64,000 bases of DNA from Triglochin maritima (lineage: Eukaryota; Streptophyta; Magnoliopsida; Alismatales; Juncaginaceae). Below, piece after piece: positions 11,412 through 22,799 of the stretch; within the stretch, counting starts at the first letter, position 1; every line of letters starts with the position of its first letter. The DNA lies in assembly GCA_963682175.1 (NCBI GenBank), contig OY821786.1:32233501-32297500 (forward strand), written 5' to 3'. The position numbers and the translations under genes were made by a program. The notes below the pieces were generated by a model. The model saw only the letters and a program-made list of their open reading frames with translations, had not been told where the DNA came from and did not search any database.

Positions 11412-11832
11412 AAACGGTCGACTGAGCAGTGAACGGTCGAACGAAAAACAACTATAACTAAAGCTCACTTAAGCTATCGGTCGAACTAAATGGATGGTTC
11501 GGTCGACCGAAAACTAACAGGCTCTGTGGGGTTGTCAAAAATATTTATGTTCGATCGAGCGAAATGGTTGGGTTGGTCGACCGAAAATAACTAGTACTAT
11601 GGGATTGTCAAAACATTTATGTTCGGTCGACCGAAACTAGGTCCATGGTCGACTGACGGTCACTTGTATTCTTGGGGTATGGATAATAATTTGAATACAA
11701 CCGTTGGTATAATACTACAAGTATAACGGTGAAATGGTACTTGTAGACAGTCGACCGGTCGGGTTGTTTAAAACACTATAGGTTAAATGATCATTCGGTC
11801 GAACGAAGGTGGTTCGGTCGAACGAATTTGCA
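11412..11832. promoter_or_regulatory. Palindromic CGGTCGACCG motif cluster in LTR A
   Basis: Sites include TTCGGTCGACCGAAA (11499), TTGGTCGACCGAAA (11573), TTCGGTCGACCGAAAC (about 11622), CAGTCGACCGGTCGGG (about 11750) and two TTCGGTCGAACGAA (about 11803 and 11821). In this LTR the central dinucleotide is nearly always CG, whereas in the nested LTR B it is mostly TT, TA, TG or GT. Confidence 0.75.
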
Positions 11833-12204
11833 TAGGCAATTTAGGTTTGGTTTTAAGTGTTTTCCGGTCTATGTTTGGGTGACCTATTGAAGTCCAAATG
11901 ATTTGAGATTTTGGGTGTGACTTCTATAAGAAACCTAGTGTCTATGTGAATGAATTTTAACTCTTGTATGCTCAAGATCACATAGATTCCTAAGCGTCAA
12001 AAGAAATATAAAATTACATGTCTTCAATAACTTGATTACATATCTTGACTTGAATTCCTTTCTTCCTTGAGTCTTGATCACCTGTAGATGTTAGCACAAA
12101 ACAATATATATGCTATGCAATATGTGTGCTACACAATATTTGATTGTGATTAAGATTAGATTGATTAAATCATCAAAACATAGCTTAAGGCCAAAACGCC
12201 AACA

Positions 12205-12899
12205 GTTAGAACCTGAAGTCCATTTCCTAGAACGTCATAAAATGTATTGCATATAAAATTAGACCTAATACAATCACAATGATTGTTTATGTAGGCATAA
12301 TACATTCAAATGACGTTCAACATATTTTTTGTTACCTCTTTATGGATCTCCAAATTTGCTTACTATATTCATGAGATAAAGATTTACTTCAGTGATGCCT
12401 CCTATATATATGATCCACAATAACAACAATATTTTGTGTTATTGTGAGGATGTTGCAATCTTTATGCAAGTTGGTGAACTACAAATCAGGGGGAGAGAAT
12501 ATGTAATTATCATCCAAGAAGGATGACTATCTCTGAAGGATAAAAGCTCAGATGGCTTGTAGTTGTTCTCTTTTCCTTGTCCATGTTTTTGTCACAGTGT
12601 TTTTCTTGACAAGATTTTTAACAATGCAGATTGTGCAATTGTGTTAGCGTATGTCATGTACTCATTTTCCCTTAACTATTTTCCCACTTAGTTTTTGACA
12701 AGGTTTTTAATGAGACATGAACATAAAGTTATTATCCAACAGAGTGTTATAAATATATGTTGAGATAAGGGGGAGAATTATACGTTCTATACTCTTTTTT
12801 TTCTTCACCAAGTTTTTGTCCCACTGTGTTTTACTTGACAATGTTTTTAACGAAGCAGACCGAAAAACGTATACCAAACGGTGATCATCCAAATGGGAG
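12205..12899 (+). pseudogene. Decayed copia 3' end with polypurine-like tracts
   Basis: Weak fragments around 12420-12480 resemble the YEDN.A.I.Q...G part of copia RNase H. Repeated CACTGTGTTTTTCTTGACAAG-like segments, AGGGGGAGA tracts (12489, 12768) and CATCCAAATGGGAG just before 12900 match the usual 3' untranslated end of plant copia elements. A second partial repeat of this end occurs at about 12580-12720 versus 12790-12860, a local tandem duplication. The short minus-strand frame at 12707-12892 is not a gene. Confidence 0.5.
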
Positions 12900-13148
12900 T
12901 GTAATGAAAATTGTATATAGTGGATGATTCACCTTCCAAGATGGTTCATCTTACAACCAATCCATTGTAACTTCTTTATTAAAATATGTTGTAATGTGCA
13001 TTGTATTTACTTCCTTATTTAATGTAGGTTATGTAACTTTCACACCTATATGCGTATATATATGAGGTTGTGTTATGTATTGATATATAGTAATGAAAAG
13101 TCTCCATCATTCTCCTCCAAATCTCCATGTATTTTTCATTTCACAACA
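12900..13148 (+). repeat. Short copia-type LTR
   Basis: A 249-bp segment TGTAATGAAAATTG..TTTCACAACA follows a polypurine-like GGGAG and has TG..CA ends. It contains a TATA-like ATATATATGAGG at about 13060 and an AATGAAAAGTCTCC stretch near the end, typical of small plant copia LTRs. No partner LTR of this type was found in the window. Confidence 0.55.
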
Positions 13149-13989
13149 CTGTTAATGATATTTTGAATTTCTTAAACATTTTCCATCTTCATCTTGCATA
13201 GATGGTCATCTCTTCACGTTTCTTTTGCTTTTATTTGGCTGCCCCTGTGCTTGTTGTCAAAGGGTACGTTTGGATTCCCAAGCGTCACACGTCATTGGCG
13301 TTTTAGCTCCTAACGCATGACCATGATCCAAATAGGAAATTCAACGTTGTGAGCATCGCATGTCAGGTGTGTCATGAGTTTTGTTTAGGAATCACATTTT
13401 GAAGCAAGTTTATGACTGTATGTCAGCCTAACGGGAAATTTACATTCCAATCAAAATGCTAACATTACTACCAAGTAATGTTACATTTCGTTGGCGGTCT
13501 TGATCAAACCTCCTCATGTCAAGTAGAAATCCTTAAGTATGGTATGAAATCACAAGAACAAATCCAAAGACAAAGAACTTAACCTGAAATTATGGGTAAA
13601 ACCCTAAAAGGATGTGATAAATACAAGAGGTACCACATGACCTCCCTTGATTTCAGATTTAATAATGAAAAATGTTAAAAATTGAAAAACACAAAGTGAA
13701 TTATGGGTTAGTCTTCTTCTACTTTGAAGTCTATCAGCTTATATTTATTTTTAGAACCAATCACTAAAATGACAATGCACTAAAGATTTCACACCTTCAA
13801 AATTAGATGAGTTGTCGTATGACTGTTGTACTAAAAAAAATTGAAAACACCCTTTTACTTTACACCCTTTTACTTTACATTGGAACTTTAATATTGACTT
13901 TTATGTAAATTCAACTTAGTATAAAATAAGACGGTAGTAACTTGAATTAAGTGAGGAGTTTAACTTTGGTAATAGTTTTCAATGAAATG
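13149..13989. other. Non-coding spacer before host module H1
   Basis: No open frame of note. It includes GGTACGTTTGGATTCCC at about 13264, resembling the terminus of hAT-type MITEs, but no matching far end or duplication was seen. A short tandem CCCTTTTACTTTACA repeats at about 13850-13880. Nothing else was recognised. Confidence 0.5.
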
Positions 13990-16308
13990 ATAGAATTGCA
14001 ACCTCGATTAAATTAGAGCCCATTTAAAGATGTTATGAATATTTGTATATGTATTGGAAGTGCATTAATTATTTATTGACAGCCTTTAAATTTACTTAAG
14101 GAGTTAAGCGTATTTAGGACGTTATCTATTATTAATATAGATAATTATTAATGAAAGGAGTCAAGATGTTTAAGGAAATAACCCACATTTAAAGTAACTT
14201 TAGATAAAGATCTAAATTCGAAGAAAACACATTGACGTAAACATCCGTTAGAAAAGGAAAGATTTAAATTAATTAAATGATGATCCTTATTGAAACTTTC
14301 CGTTACAGAAAAGACTTTCGAAATTTAAAGAATTTTAATATGAAAGAGGGGTTATCTATTTGAAGTCATCGGAAATATATCAATGTATCCGTTAAAAAAG
14401 TAGGATTCCAAAATCAAATTAATTTGAAAAAAACAGGTTTCAAAATTTAACGTTGCATTCAAATGATGACACTAACGGTAAGAATTAAGAAACGGTAAGA
14501 AATTACCACCCGTTGGAAGAAACGGTAAGAAATTTAAAAAAAATTGAAAACGATTTGAGTCTATATATTAAAGTCTCAATCCATTCCCTCTTCCTTACAT
14601 GTTCACTTCCTATTCTTGTTCTCTCTTCCTTTTCTTTGTTCTGCATAAATTTTTTGCCTTACATGTTTGTTAAAATTTGTTATTCTGTTTTGCAGTGGTG
14701 TATATATCATTTGATGGAGTTGAATAACTTGACCCGATTTGGCAACCGATATGTTATTATGCTTCCGAGGAATTGGCTGGTCTTCTGGTGTTTCAGCATA
14801 ATCTTTATCTTCTGGGTATTCTTATTCTTAATATTCTCATGTTTCAGCATAATCTTAATCTTCTGGGTATTCTTGTTTGCATTTTGCCATCGGAATCGGG
14901 TATTGATATCTCCCAGATTATTATTACTTCTCTCAGCTCTATTATTATTACACTATGGAACTTGTAGAAGGTGCAGGACTAGCATATTTTGTTTTAGTTA
15001 TCTTGTTTGTATATTTCCATTTGGAATTATTACATCAGTTGTCGTATTTTCGGTCTTTCCTTGTCGACTGCTAGAGGATTACAGAAGCATCTGCCTCTTG
15101 TTATTACAAGAGTGGATAATATCTTTTGCCCAAGCTCCAATATGTATCGAGCTCTGGTCCCTATATGTTTCAAGCTGGGTTTTCTGTATTTTGCCAATGT
15201 CTTCTTGTTTTGGTTTCGATCATGCCGTTATATTGGGGTTCTGATGTCTCGTGGATTACATCTCTCCTATTTTTCAATTTTTTTATTTCAGGAATGTGGT
15301 CTGAATATATAATTTTGGCCTGAATATTGATGATGATGAGCTCAGGAGTCCAAGATGGTGAAATTGAATATTCCAAGCCACGCCTTATGGGAATTATATC
15401 ACAACGATTAAATCTTTGTTCTGATCTTCATCTGCGAATCCCATCAATGTATGGATCATCTTGCGATATTCTTCCAAGTATGGTTTTCTTCTTAGCAACT
15501 AAAACAATAGCCATGTCTCTGAGACTCTGAGGTAATCAAACTCTACCAGATTTCTCACCTTAGCCTTTTTCTTTCTTGCACGTGAGAGAATTTGCTTGTT
15601 TTGGATATTGTTACCTTTGAATTCTTGCAGTATCAAAAATGAAAAAAAGCATTGCTTCCTATCACAGTTCTTTTAAATATCTGAAAATGTGAAATTTTAT
15701 TTTTCAAATTTAATTATTTTGACCAACATGGTCTGAATGTATCTTCAACTCACAAAGTCCAAAATGTGATTGGAATATTCGAAGCCACGGCGTAGAGATG
15801 CTGCCATTTCTTCTTGGCAACTATTATGTCTCCTTTTTTAATGGTCGTAAATTGTCAGTAAAGCATAATCTAATTTCAAAGTAATATTTATTCTCTATGA
15901 CTATGTGCAACTCCGAATCTGATATCACGACGATCGTACGCTGAACAGTTATCTCTTCCTAAAGCTCCAATATGTTTCAAGTTCTGTGAATCTGTGAATC
16001 TTTTATTAGAAGCATTGTTTTGGTCCGAACCGAGTGAGACTGATGCTCAGAGCATGTCCAACATGCTATTAATTCTTTGATTCCTGCTTGATGATCTTCA
16101 TCTGCGAATCCCACCAATGTCTTCAGAGCATGTTTTTCGTCTTAGTAACTAAAACAACAAACCATGTCTCCGAGGTAATCAAACTCTACCAAATTTCTCA
16201 CCTTATTGCCTTTTTTTAACTTCCTATTAGATCCTCTCTTTTTTTTACAATCATACATTGCCACCTGGCATTACTTCATAACGGATGCAATAACTCACAC
16301 AACAAACC
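13990..16308 (+). other. Host module H1 (decayed multi-exon locus)
   Basis: Also present at 17615 onward (H2) and 55688 onward (H3). It has a TATA-like CTATATATTA at about 14562, a leader and an acceptor-like TTCTGTTTTGCAG at 14683-14695. An exon-like cassette at 15345-15529 then ends in CTCTGAG before GTAATC. The cassette frame includes IISQRL..DLHLRIPSMYG and CDILPSMVFFL, reminiscent of the first half of a REM-type B3 domain. A second partial cassette starts at about 15757 (ATTGGAATATTCGAAGCCACGG) and a third donor-like end, TCCGAGGTAATC, is at about 16167. The 243-aa Leu/Phe-rich frame at 14513-15244 runs through the proposed intron and changes length in each copy, so I doubt it is a protein. 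Confidence 0.45.
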
Positions 16309-16334
16309 CATGGGTCGGATAGGGCGTTGACCAT

Positions 16335-16720
16335 CCAAACGGTCGACCGCCTCTATGACTTCGTCCGACCGTGACTTAAGTGGATTGAGTGGTCGGTTCG
16401 ACCGAATGTGGTTTCAGTCGACCGGACTTGTTGCTGAGCGTGGGGGAACGCTCTGGAGGAATTCGGTCGACCGATGCGGCGTTCGACCAGATTCGTGGTG
16501 AGTGAGATTCCCTGGAGGAATTCGGTCGACCGAGGAGTGCTCGGAGTTCGACCGATTGGACGTTTTGTTCGTTGAACCTGGGAGTTGACCATCTAAACGG
16601 TCGACCGTCCCGTGATTTGGGTTCGACCGAACGAGTGTGGTTTAGGGAAACGGTCGACCGAGGGAGTGTCGGTCGAGGTGTTTTGCCCTTTATTTGCTTG
16701 ATTCGGTCGACCGGGACTTT
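16335..16720. promoter_or_regulatory. CGGTCGACCG palindrome cluster in Tekay LTR
   Basis: Full or near-full sites: ACGGTCGACCGC (about 16340), TTCGGTCGACCGATG (about 16462), TTCGGTCGACCGAGG (about 16521), ACGGTCGACCGTC (about 16597), ACGGTCGACCGAGG (about 16650) and TTCGGTCGACCGGG (about 16703). Many half-sites such as GTTCGACCGA lie between. The motif core is the same as in solo LTRs A and B, although the LTRs are otherwise unrelated. Confidence 0.8.
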
Positions 16721-16849
16721 TGGTTTGGTCGTCTGTTTGTGTCCAGTTTTGCACTATGGAGGCGCTGTTGTTGTGGTCGTCCGTGTGGGGCGAGTTGTGG
16801 TGCCGATGTTCTTCCGGCAAGTGTGCTAGGATGCACAAGTGTTGCGGTG

Positions 16850-17237
16850 GTTGGTTGAAAAAGACCTGGAGCCCCGTGACTGTGTGAGAGCTTGGGATTG
16901 GCTGAAAAAGGCCTGAGGCCCAGCTTAGAATGTGGTGTTGCGGTGGTTGGTTTAAAAAGACCTGGAGCACCGTAACTGTGTGAGAGTTGCAGTTGGTTGA
17001 AAAAGACCTGGAGCCCAGCTAGTCTGTGCGGGGTTGATTGAAAAAGACCTGGAGCTCTGTAGTGCGTTCGGGTTGGCTGAAAAAGGCCTGGAGCCTGAGC
17101 AGTTACCGCGTGTAGGGGTTGGTTGAAAAAGACCTAGAGCCTTTAGACGTTTGAGTTGGTTGAAAAAGACCTGGAGCCCAGCTTGGCGACGAGTGGTGTA
17201 TGCTGTGGTTGGGTGAAAAAGCCCTGGAGCCCAGCCT
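16850..17237. repeat. Nine-unit array: conserved ~25-nt core, variable spacers
   Basis: The core GTTGGTTGAAAAAGACCTGG plus AGCCC recurs nine times with few changes, starting near 16852, 16898, 16947, 16992, 17034, 17072, 17118, 17155 and 17208. Variable stretches of about 13-27 nt separate the cores. Unit lengths are not multiples of three, so the minus-strand peptides they create (PGLFQP, VFFNQP) change frame from unit to unit. It lies within the LTR, downstream of the palindrome cluster. Confidence 0.85.
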
Positions 17238-20200
17238 GTTGAGATGCTTTCTTGTTTAGTAGAATTGCATGCTAGGGTGCCTTTCATTTCATGCATTGTA
17301 GAGTTTGGCATACGGGGTTTCGTCAGGAAACTCAGACATTGTTGCATGTTTACTTTCAGGCCGCGAGCGGCGATATGGGGTGGTGACCGAGGAGAGGAGC
17401 ACCGCTACCGGATCCAGATTTCTCTCAGTTGAGGTCGAGTGATTACTGCTTCCATTTGTATAGTCTTTTGATGTAATCACAACTTTTGAAATACTCTGAT
17501 GTTCATATATATATTATATATGTTGATGCACCTGTGTTTAGTATTTGTGTAATATCCTCTGTTGATTGTGTGTCATAAATTTTTTAAATTATCCACTGTA
17601 TTGAGGATGTTACAATTGCAATCTCGATTAAAATTAGAGCTCATTTAAAGATGTTATGAATATTTGTATATGTATTGGAAGTGCATTATTTATTTATTGA
17701 CAGCCTTAAAATTTACTTAAGGAGTTAAGCGTATTTAGGACGTTATCTATTATTAATATAGATAATTATTAATGAAAGCAGTCATAATCAAGTTAAAGCT
17801 TTAATCAAGATGTTTAAGGAAATAACCCACATTTAAAGTAACTTTAGATAAAGATCTAAATTCGAAGAAAACACATTGACGTAAACATCCGTTAGAAAAG
17901 GAAAGATTTATATAAATTAAATGATGATCCTTATTGTAACTTTCCGTTACAGAAAAGACTTTCGAAATTTAAAGAATTTTAATATGAAAGAGGGGGTTAT
18001 CTATTTGAAGTCATCGGAAATATATCAATGTATCCGTTAAAAAAGAGGATTCCAAAATCAAATTAATTTGAAAAAAACAGGTTTCAAAATTTAACGTTGC
18101 ATTCAAATGATGACACTAACGGTAAGAATTAAGAAACGGTAAGAAATTACCACCCGTTGGAAGAAACGGTAAGAAATTTAAAAAAAATTGAAAACGCTTT
18201 GAGTCTATATATTAGAGTCTCAATCCATTCCCTCTTCCTCACATGTTCACTTCCTATTCTCGTTCTCTTTTCCTTTTCTTTGTTCTGCATAAATTTTTTG
18301 CCTTACATGTTTGTTAAAATTTGTTATTCTGTTTTGCAGTGGTGTATATATCATTTGATGGAGTTGAATAACTTGACCCGATTTGGCAACCGATATGTTA
18401 TTATGCTTCCGAGGAGTTGGCTGGTCTTCTGGTGTTTCAGCATAATCTTTATCTTCTGGGTATTCTTATTCTTAATATTCTCATGTTTCAGCATAATCTT
18501 AATCTTCTGGGTATTCTTGTTTGCATTTTGCCATCGGAATCGGGTATTGATATCTCCCAGATTATTATTACATCTCTCAGCTCTATTATTATTACACTAT
18601 GGAACTTGTAGAAGGTGCAGGACTAGCATATTTTGTTTTAGTTATCTTGTTTGTATATTTCCATTTGGAATTATTACATCAGTTGTGGTATTTTCGGTCT
18701 TTCCTCGTCTGACTGCTAGAGGATTACAGAAGCATCTGCCTCTTCGAGACATCACGAATATCGTTGGAACGGTACGTCTAGTTATTACAAGAGTGGAATT
18801 TATGTTTTGCCCAAGATCCAATATGTATCGAGTTCTGGTCCCTATATGTTTCAAGCTGGGTTTTCTGTATTTTGCCAATGTCTTCTTGTTTTGGTTTCGA
18901 TCATGCCGTTATATTGGGGTTCTGATGTCTCGTGGATTACATCTCTCCTATTTTTCAATTTTTTTATTTCAGGAATGTGGTCTGAATATATAATTTTGGC
19001 CTGAATATTGATGATGATGAGCTCAGGATGGTGAAATTGAATATTCCAAGCCACGCCTTATGGGAATTATATCACAACGATTAATTCTTTCATTACCGGC
19101 CTTCTGATCTTCATCTGCGAATTCCTCTTGCGATATTCTTCCAAGTATGGTTTTCTTCTTAGCAACTAAAACAATAGCCATGTCTCTGAGACTCTGAGGT
19201 AATCAAACTCTACCAGATTTCTCACCTTATTGCCTTTTTCTTTCTTGCACGTGAGAGAATTTGCTTGTTTTGGATATTGTTACCTTTGAATTCTTGCAGT
19301 ATCAAAAATGAAAAAAAGCATTGCAAATATCACAGTTCTTTTAAATATCTGAAAATGTGAAATTTTATTTTTCAAATTTAATTATTTTGACCAACATGGT
19401 CTGAATGTATCTTCAACTCACAAAGTCCAAAATGTGATTGGAATATTCGAAGCCACGGCTTAGAGATGCTGCCATTTCTTCTTGGCAACTATTATGTCTC
19501 CTTTTTTAATGGTCGTAAATTGTCAGTAAAGCATAATCTAATTTCAAAGTAATATTTATTCTCTATGACTATGTGCAACTCCGAATCTGATATCACGACG
19601 ATCGTACGCTAAACAGTTATCTCTTCCTAAAGCTCCAATATGTTTCAAGTTCTGTGAATCTGTGAATCTTTTATTAGAAGCATTGTTTTGGTCCGAACCG
19701 AGTGAGACTGATGCTCAGAGCATGTCCAACATGCTATTAATTCTTTGATTCCTGCTTGATGATCTTCATCTGCGAATCCCACCAATGTCTTCAGAGCATG
19801 TTTTTCGTCTTAGTAACTAAAACAACAAACCATGTCTCCGAGGTAATCAAACTCTACCAAATTTCTCACCTTATTGCCTTTTTTTTAACTTCCTATTAGA
19901 TCCTCTCTTTTTTTTACAATCATACATTGCCACCTGGCATTACTTCATAACGGATGCAATAACTCACACAACAAACCCATGGTTAACAACTTCAAATTGA
20001 TTTATTTTGATCAATATAGTCTGAATGTGTCTTCAACTTGAACACAACTCACAAGTCGAAAATATGATTGGAATATTCGAAGCCATGGCCTACGGATGTT
20101 TGTGATTCTGCATGCTGAACTTGCTGAGTACAAATGTTTTCGCGACATTCTTCCAAGTGGTTTTGTACTTCACGTCTCTACGTCTGAGGTCAATGCTACC

Positions 20201-21740
20201 AGGTATGTGTTCATTTACCATTTCTGAATTACCTGTTTAATAATATTATTTATATTCCTCGTTTTTTTTTAACTTCCTGTTTTTTTTGCAGTTTAGAAAT
20301 TTCATTTTGTTAACTTCTGTTTCAATTGAATTCCATATAAATTCTTCTGTTTTGTCTTGCCAATGTTAATACCTAAAAATCCAAAAAGTTGATTGAACAT
20401 AACCGAACCTTCGTCTAGAAGGCTTTGATATCTGTCTAACCAGGCTCGCTTAGTTGGAATATGTGGAGTCTTGAGATAGTCGAGACTAGAAAATTATTGA
20501 TATATCAAGGATATCAATTATTGATATGTCTAACCATGCTTCCTGGTTTTTTGCTTAATAATTACTTGAACCTTCGTCTAGAAGGCTTTGATATTCCAAG
20601 TCAAGTAATTATTCCATGTATTCCAGTGATGATTCCATGTCAAGGCTTTGATATTCAAGTAATTATTCCTGTTTAACCAGGCTCGCTTAGTTGGAATTTT
20701 CCGTGTCTTGAGATAGTCGAGACTAGAATATATATTATCGCAAACACTGTCGAGTAATTATTGATACATCAAGGATTCAACTACTCATTTACACATTCCA
20801 ATTACCCTACATTATGGAATGAGGTTGGGGGTATTACCTTAATCCCACTCTTAACATGGTGGGATTAATGCTCATGCTTGGTTTCTCCCATTTTACAACC
20901 CCATCATCACACTTAATGTCTCTCTAAAGTTTCGATCAACCCTCCACTCCTCTAACCTGATCAGTCATCTCTCCATTCTTTTCACGTCAGGGATTTAGAG
21001 CAAATGTTTATATTTACTTTGAATTTAGTTCTCTCCAAAATAAATATTGGTATTTGTATTTCAAATCTCTCTCGCCAAAATATTAACATTCCCAATAATT
21101 GAGGGGGTTGTATAACTTGGTTCTTTTGAATTTCTGGCAAGATTCAAAAAGAAGTAACAAAAGGTAATATCATGCTTAAATTACTTGCAGTTTAATTAGA
21201 TATCTGTCAATAATAATTTCTTTTCCTTGAAGTGGACCGTAGCATGTTTCTTAGTCCTTTTTTTTAACTTGTCATGTGTCAAATTTCAAACCATAAAATC
21301 CATGTTTTAAATTTTTTGTTCATAATCTGAAGACCCTAGCATTCCAAAACGTGTGGACCCTGTTCCTTATTCCTGTACTCTACGTTTTCATAATCTGAAG
21401 ACCCTAGCATTTTTTGTCAATGCGCCCAGGTATGTGCTCATTTACCATTTCTAAATTACATATAAATTTCATTTTTACGTGGTGTTCTTTCAATTGGCAA
21501 TGTTAATGTTAATTACATTTGTAGCATCATTTGTTATAGAGTCACAAATACCCAAAATTGGATTAAACAGAACCGAACTGACAAGAGTTGTTCGTGCACA
21601 TGTTACTGAAGTCTACAAGGCTAGATCTCTCTTACCTTCTCACTTAAATTTTGCCCTATAACTAAGATTCAGTTTTATATATATATCAGCAACATTGTTG
21701 TGACATATTAAAATCATAGAGGGTTTTTCATCTTGATATT

Positions 21741-21995
21741 AAGGCTGTGCAAGATGGGGTCCGTCCAGTTTTTGGGACCAGACCGGACCGATCGGTCCGG
21801 ACCGAATCCGACCGGTCTGGGTTTCGCACCCGTCCCGGGGCAAATTCGGTTTTCGATCCAGTCCGAAGTAGGTCCAAAATGCTAATTTTCCTCAAAAATC
21901 TGGTTCGGGTTTGGTCCGGACCTAACCTAGCTGGTTCGGTCTTCGGTCCGGACCCCAAAGAGCATCTGATCCGGTCCAAGTTCGGTCCGGTTGTA
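21741..21995. mobile_element. Small GGTCCGGACC-rich insertion (hAT-MITE-like)
   Basis: About 250 bp absent from the matching place in H3 (about 60625). It begins AAGGCTGTGCAAG and is packed with GGTCCGGACC and CGGTCC palindromes, the look of plant hAT-related small elements beginning GGGCTGTGCA. No clean terminal repeat or 8-bp duplication could be fixed, so it may be truncated. The two overlapping short frames in it are by-products of the repeats. Confidence 0.5.
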
Positions 21996-22434
21996 TGTAT
22001 TTCAAATCTACGTGCTCTTCGTTGAATTGCCTTTTTTTAACTTGTTCTAGTTTTCTAATCATACATCCATGCTTTAGTTTTCCAAAAATTAATATTTATC
22101 TGACGTCTCGTCTACCATTCCAACATCATCACATCAAGATAAATTTTAGGAAAACGATTAGCGGACGTTAGCGTTCGGGACGCGCGCTTGTGTGGTCAGC
22201 CCAGTCAGCAGACGCGTTTGAGTTGGCAGTCTCCACAGAAAAAGTTTATTTTTTATTTTATTCCTCGTTTCGTACAAATGTCTACATCCCTCCTCCCTCA
22301 TTAATGCGTCTCAAATCACTCATTTTCCATGAACATTTTGGCTCTCCTACACAGCACAGGAGACTTGTTATAAATCTCAACATGCGTCTTCCTTTTTCTT
22401 CCCTTCTCTTCTGTGGTCCTACCTCTGTGCTTTG

Positions 22435-22668
22435 ATGGAAATCGTTCATGTGTCTTTCCAAGTGGAGCAGCCGACAAACGTTCCTAAGGAGGGGATGTTT
22501 TTCCCCTCTTTCGAAGAAGCCCAAACATTTTACGTTGCTTATGCCGATTCTTGTGGTTTTTGTGTTAAGAAAAGGCATCACACCCGTTTGTTTGCTACCT
22601 CTGGGTCAGGTGTTAATGTGCTGGAACGAGATGCAATGGTGTCAAAGCTTCCGAGGATTTTGGCTTGA
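22435..22668 (+). pseudogene. FAR1-type DNA-binding domain fragment
   Basis: A 77-78 residue frame with the family pattern: P.EGM.F.S.EEA..FY..YA...GF.V.K. is visible as VPKEGMFFPSFEEAQTFYVAYA followed by SCGFCVKKR. In FAR1/FHY3/FRS proteins and related MULE transposases this N-terminal WRKY-GCM1-type zinc domain continues with further Cys/His residues. Here the sequence changes after SGSGVNV, and stops at 22666. The metal-binding half, the transposase core and the SWIM finger are missing. A TATA-like TTATAAAT lies at about 22370. It is presumed non-functional. Confidence 0.75.
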
Positions 22669-22799
22669 TGTTCTACTGTTAAAAGTTCAATCAGAAAGTT
22701 CTATGCTTTTGCGTATAATTCCACATATACAACAAACAAGACCAAAGTCATCCTTAAGAATGTAGGAATGATCACATTCTTCTTCATTTTCTTATATGT

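Larger units (their letters stand above)
9157..12204 (-). mobile_element. Solo LTR A, split by solo LTR B
   Basis: It begins TGTAGGAAGG and ends GCCAACA, so the ends are TG..CA. It is bounded by a perfect 5-bp target duplication GTTAG (9152-9156 and 12205-12209). Without the nested LTR it is about 1.5 kb. Orientation is read from the minus strand: it starts TGTTGGCGTTTTGGCC, and a TATA-like TTATAAATA lies near 9690. No internal coding region exists, so this is the product of LTR-LTR recombination. The right part (11412-11832) carries many CGGTCGACCG-type palindromes. Confidence 0.93.
16309..17614 (+). repeat. 3' part of Tekay-type LTR between H1 and H2
   Basis: About 1.3 kb, apparently identical to 54382-55687, the last part of the complete 3' LTR of the Tekay element. 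The left join is at CATGG, shared by host DNA (H2 reads ACCCATGGTTAAC at 19976) and by the LTR (GTCATGGGTCGG at 54381), a 5-bp microhomology. The right end GAGGATGTTACA meets H2. Contents: a palindrome cluster (16335-16720), the spaced-core array (16850-17237) and an AT-rich end. The 60-131 aa frames on both strands here have no family match. Confidence 0.85.

Noticed and set aside
13260..13450. hAT-type MITE starting GGTACGTTTGGAT
   Set aside because: Only one end-like motif is seen; no partner end or 8-bp duplication.
16850..17237. CRISPR array
   Set aside because: The repeat-spacer look is superficial: spacers are short and uneven, cores vary, the array sits in a plant LTR, and no cas genes exist.
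16593..17347. Minus-strand repeat proteins of 125 and 131 aa with PGLFQP motifs
   Set aside because: They are translations of the spaced-core array. Unit lengths are not multiples of three, and the peptide motif changes frame between units.
21747..22025. Arg/Pro/Asp-rich frames on both strands
   Set aside because: They arise from GGTCCGGACC palindromes in a small insertion that is missing from H3.
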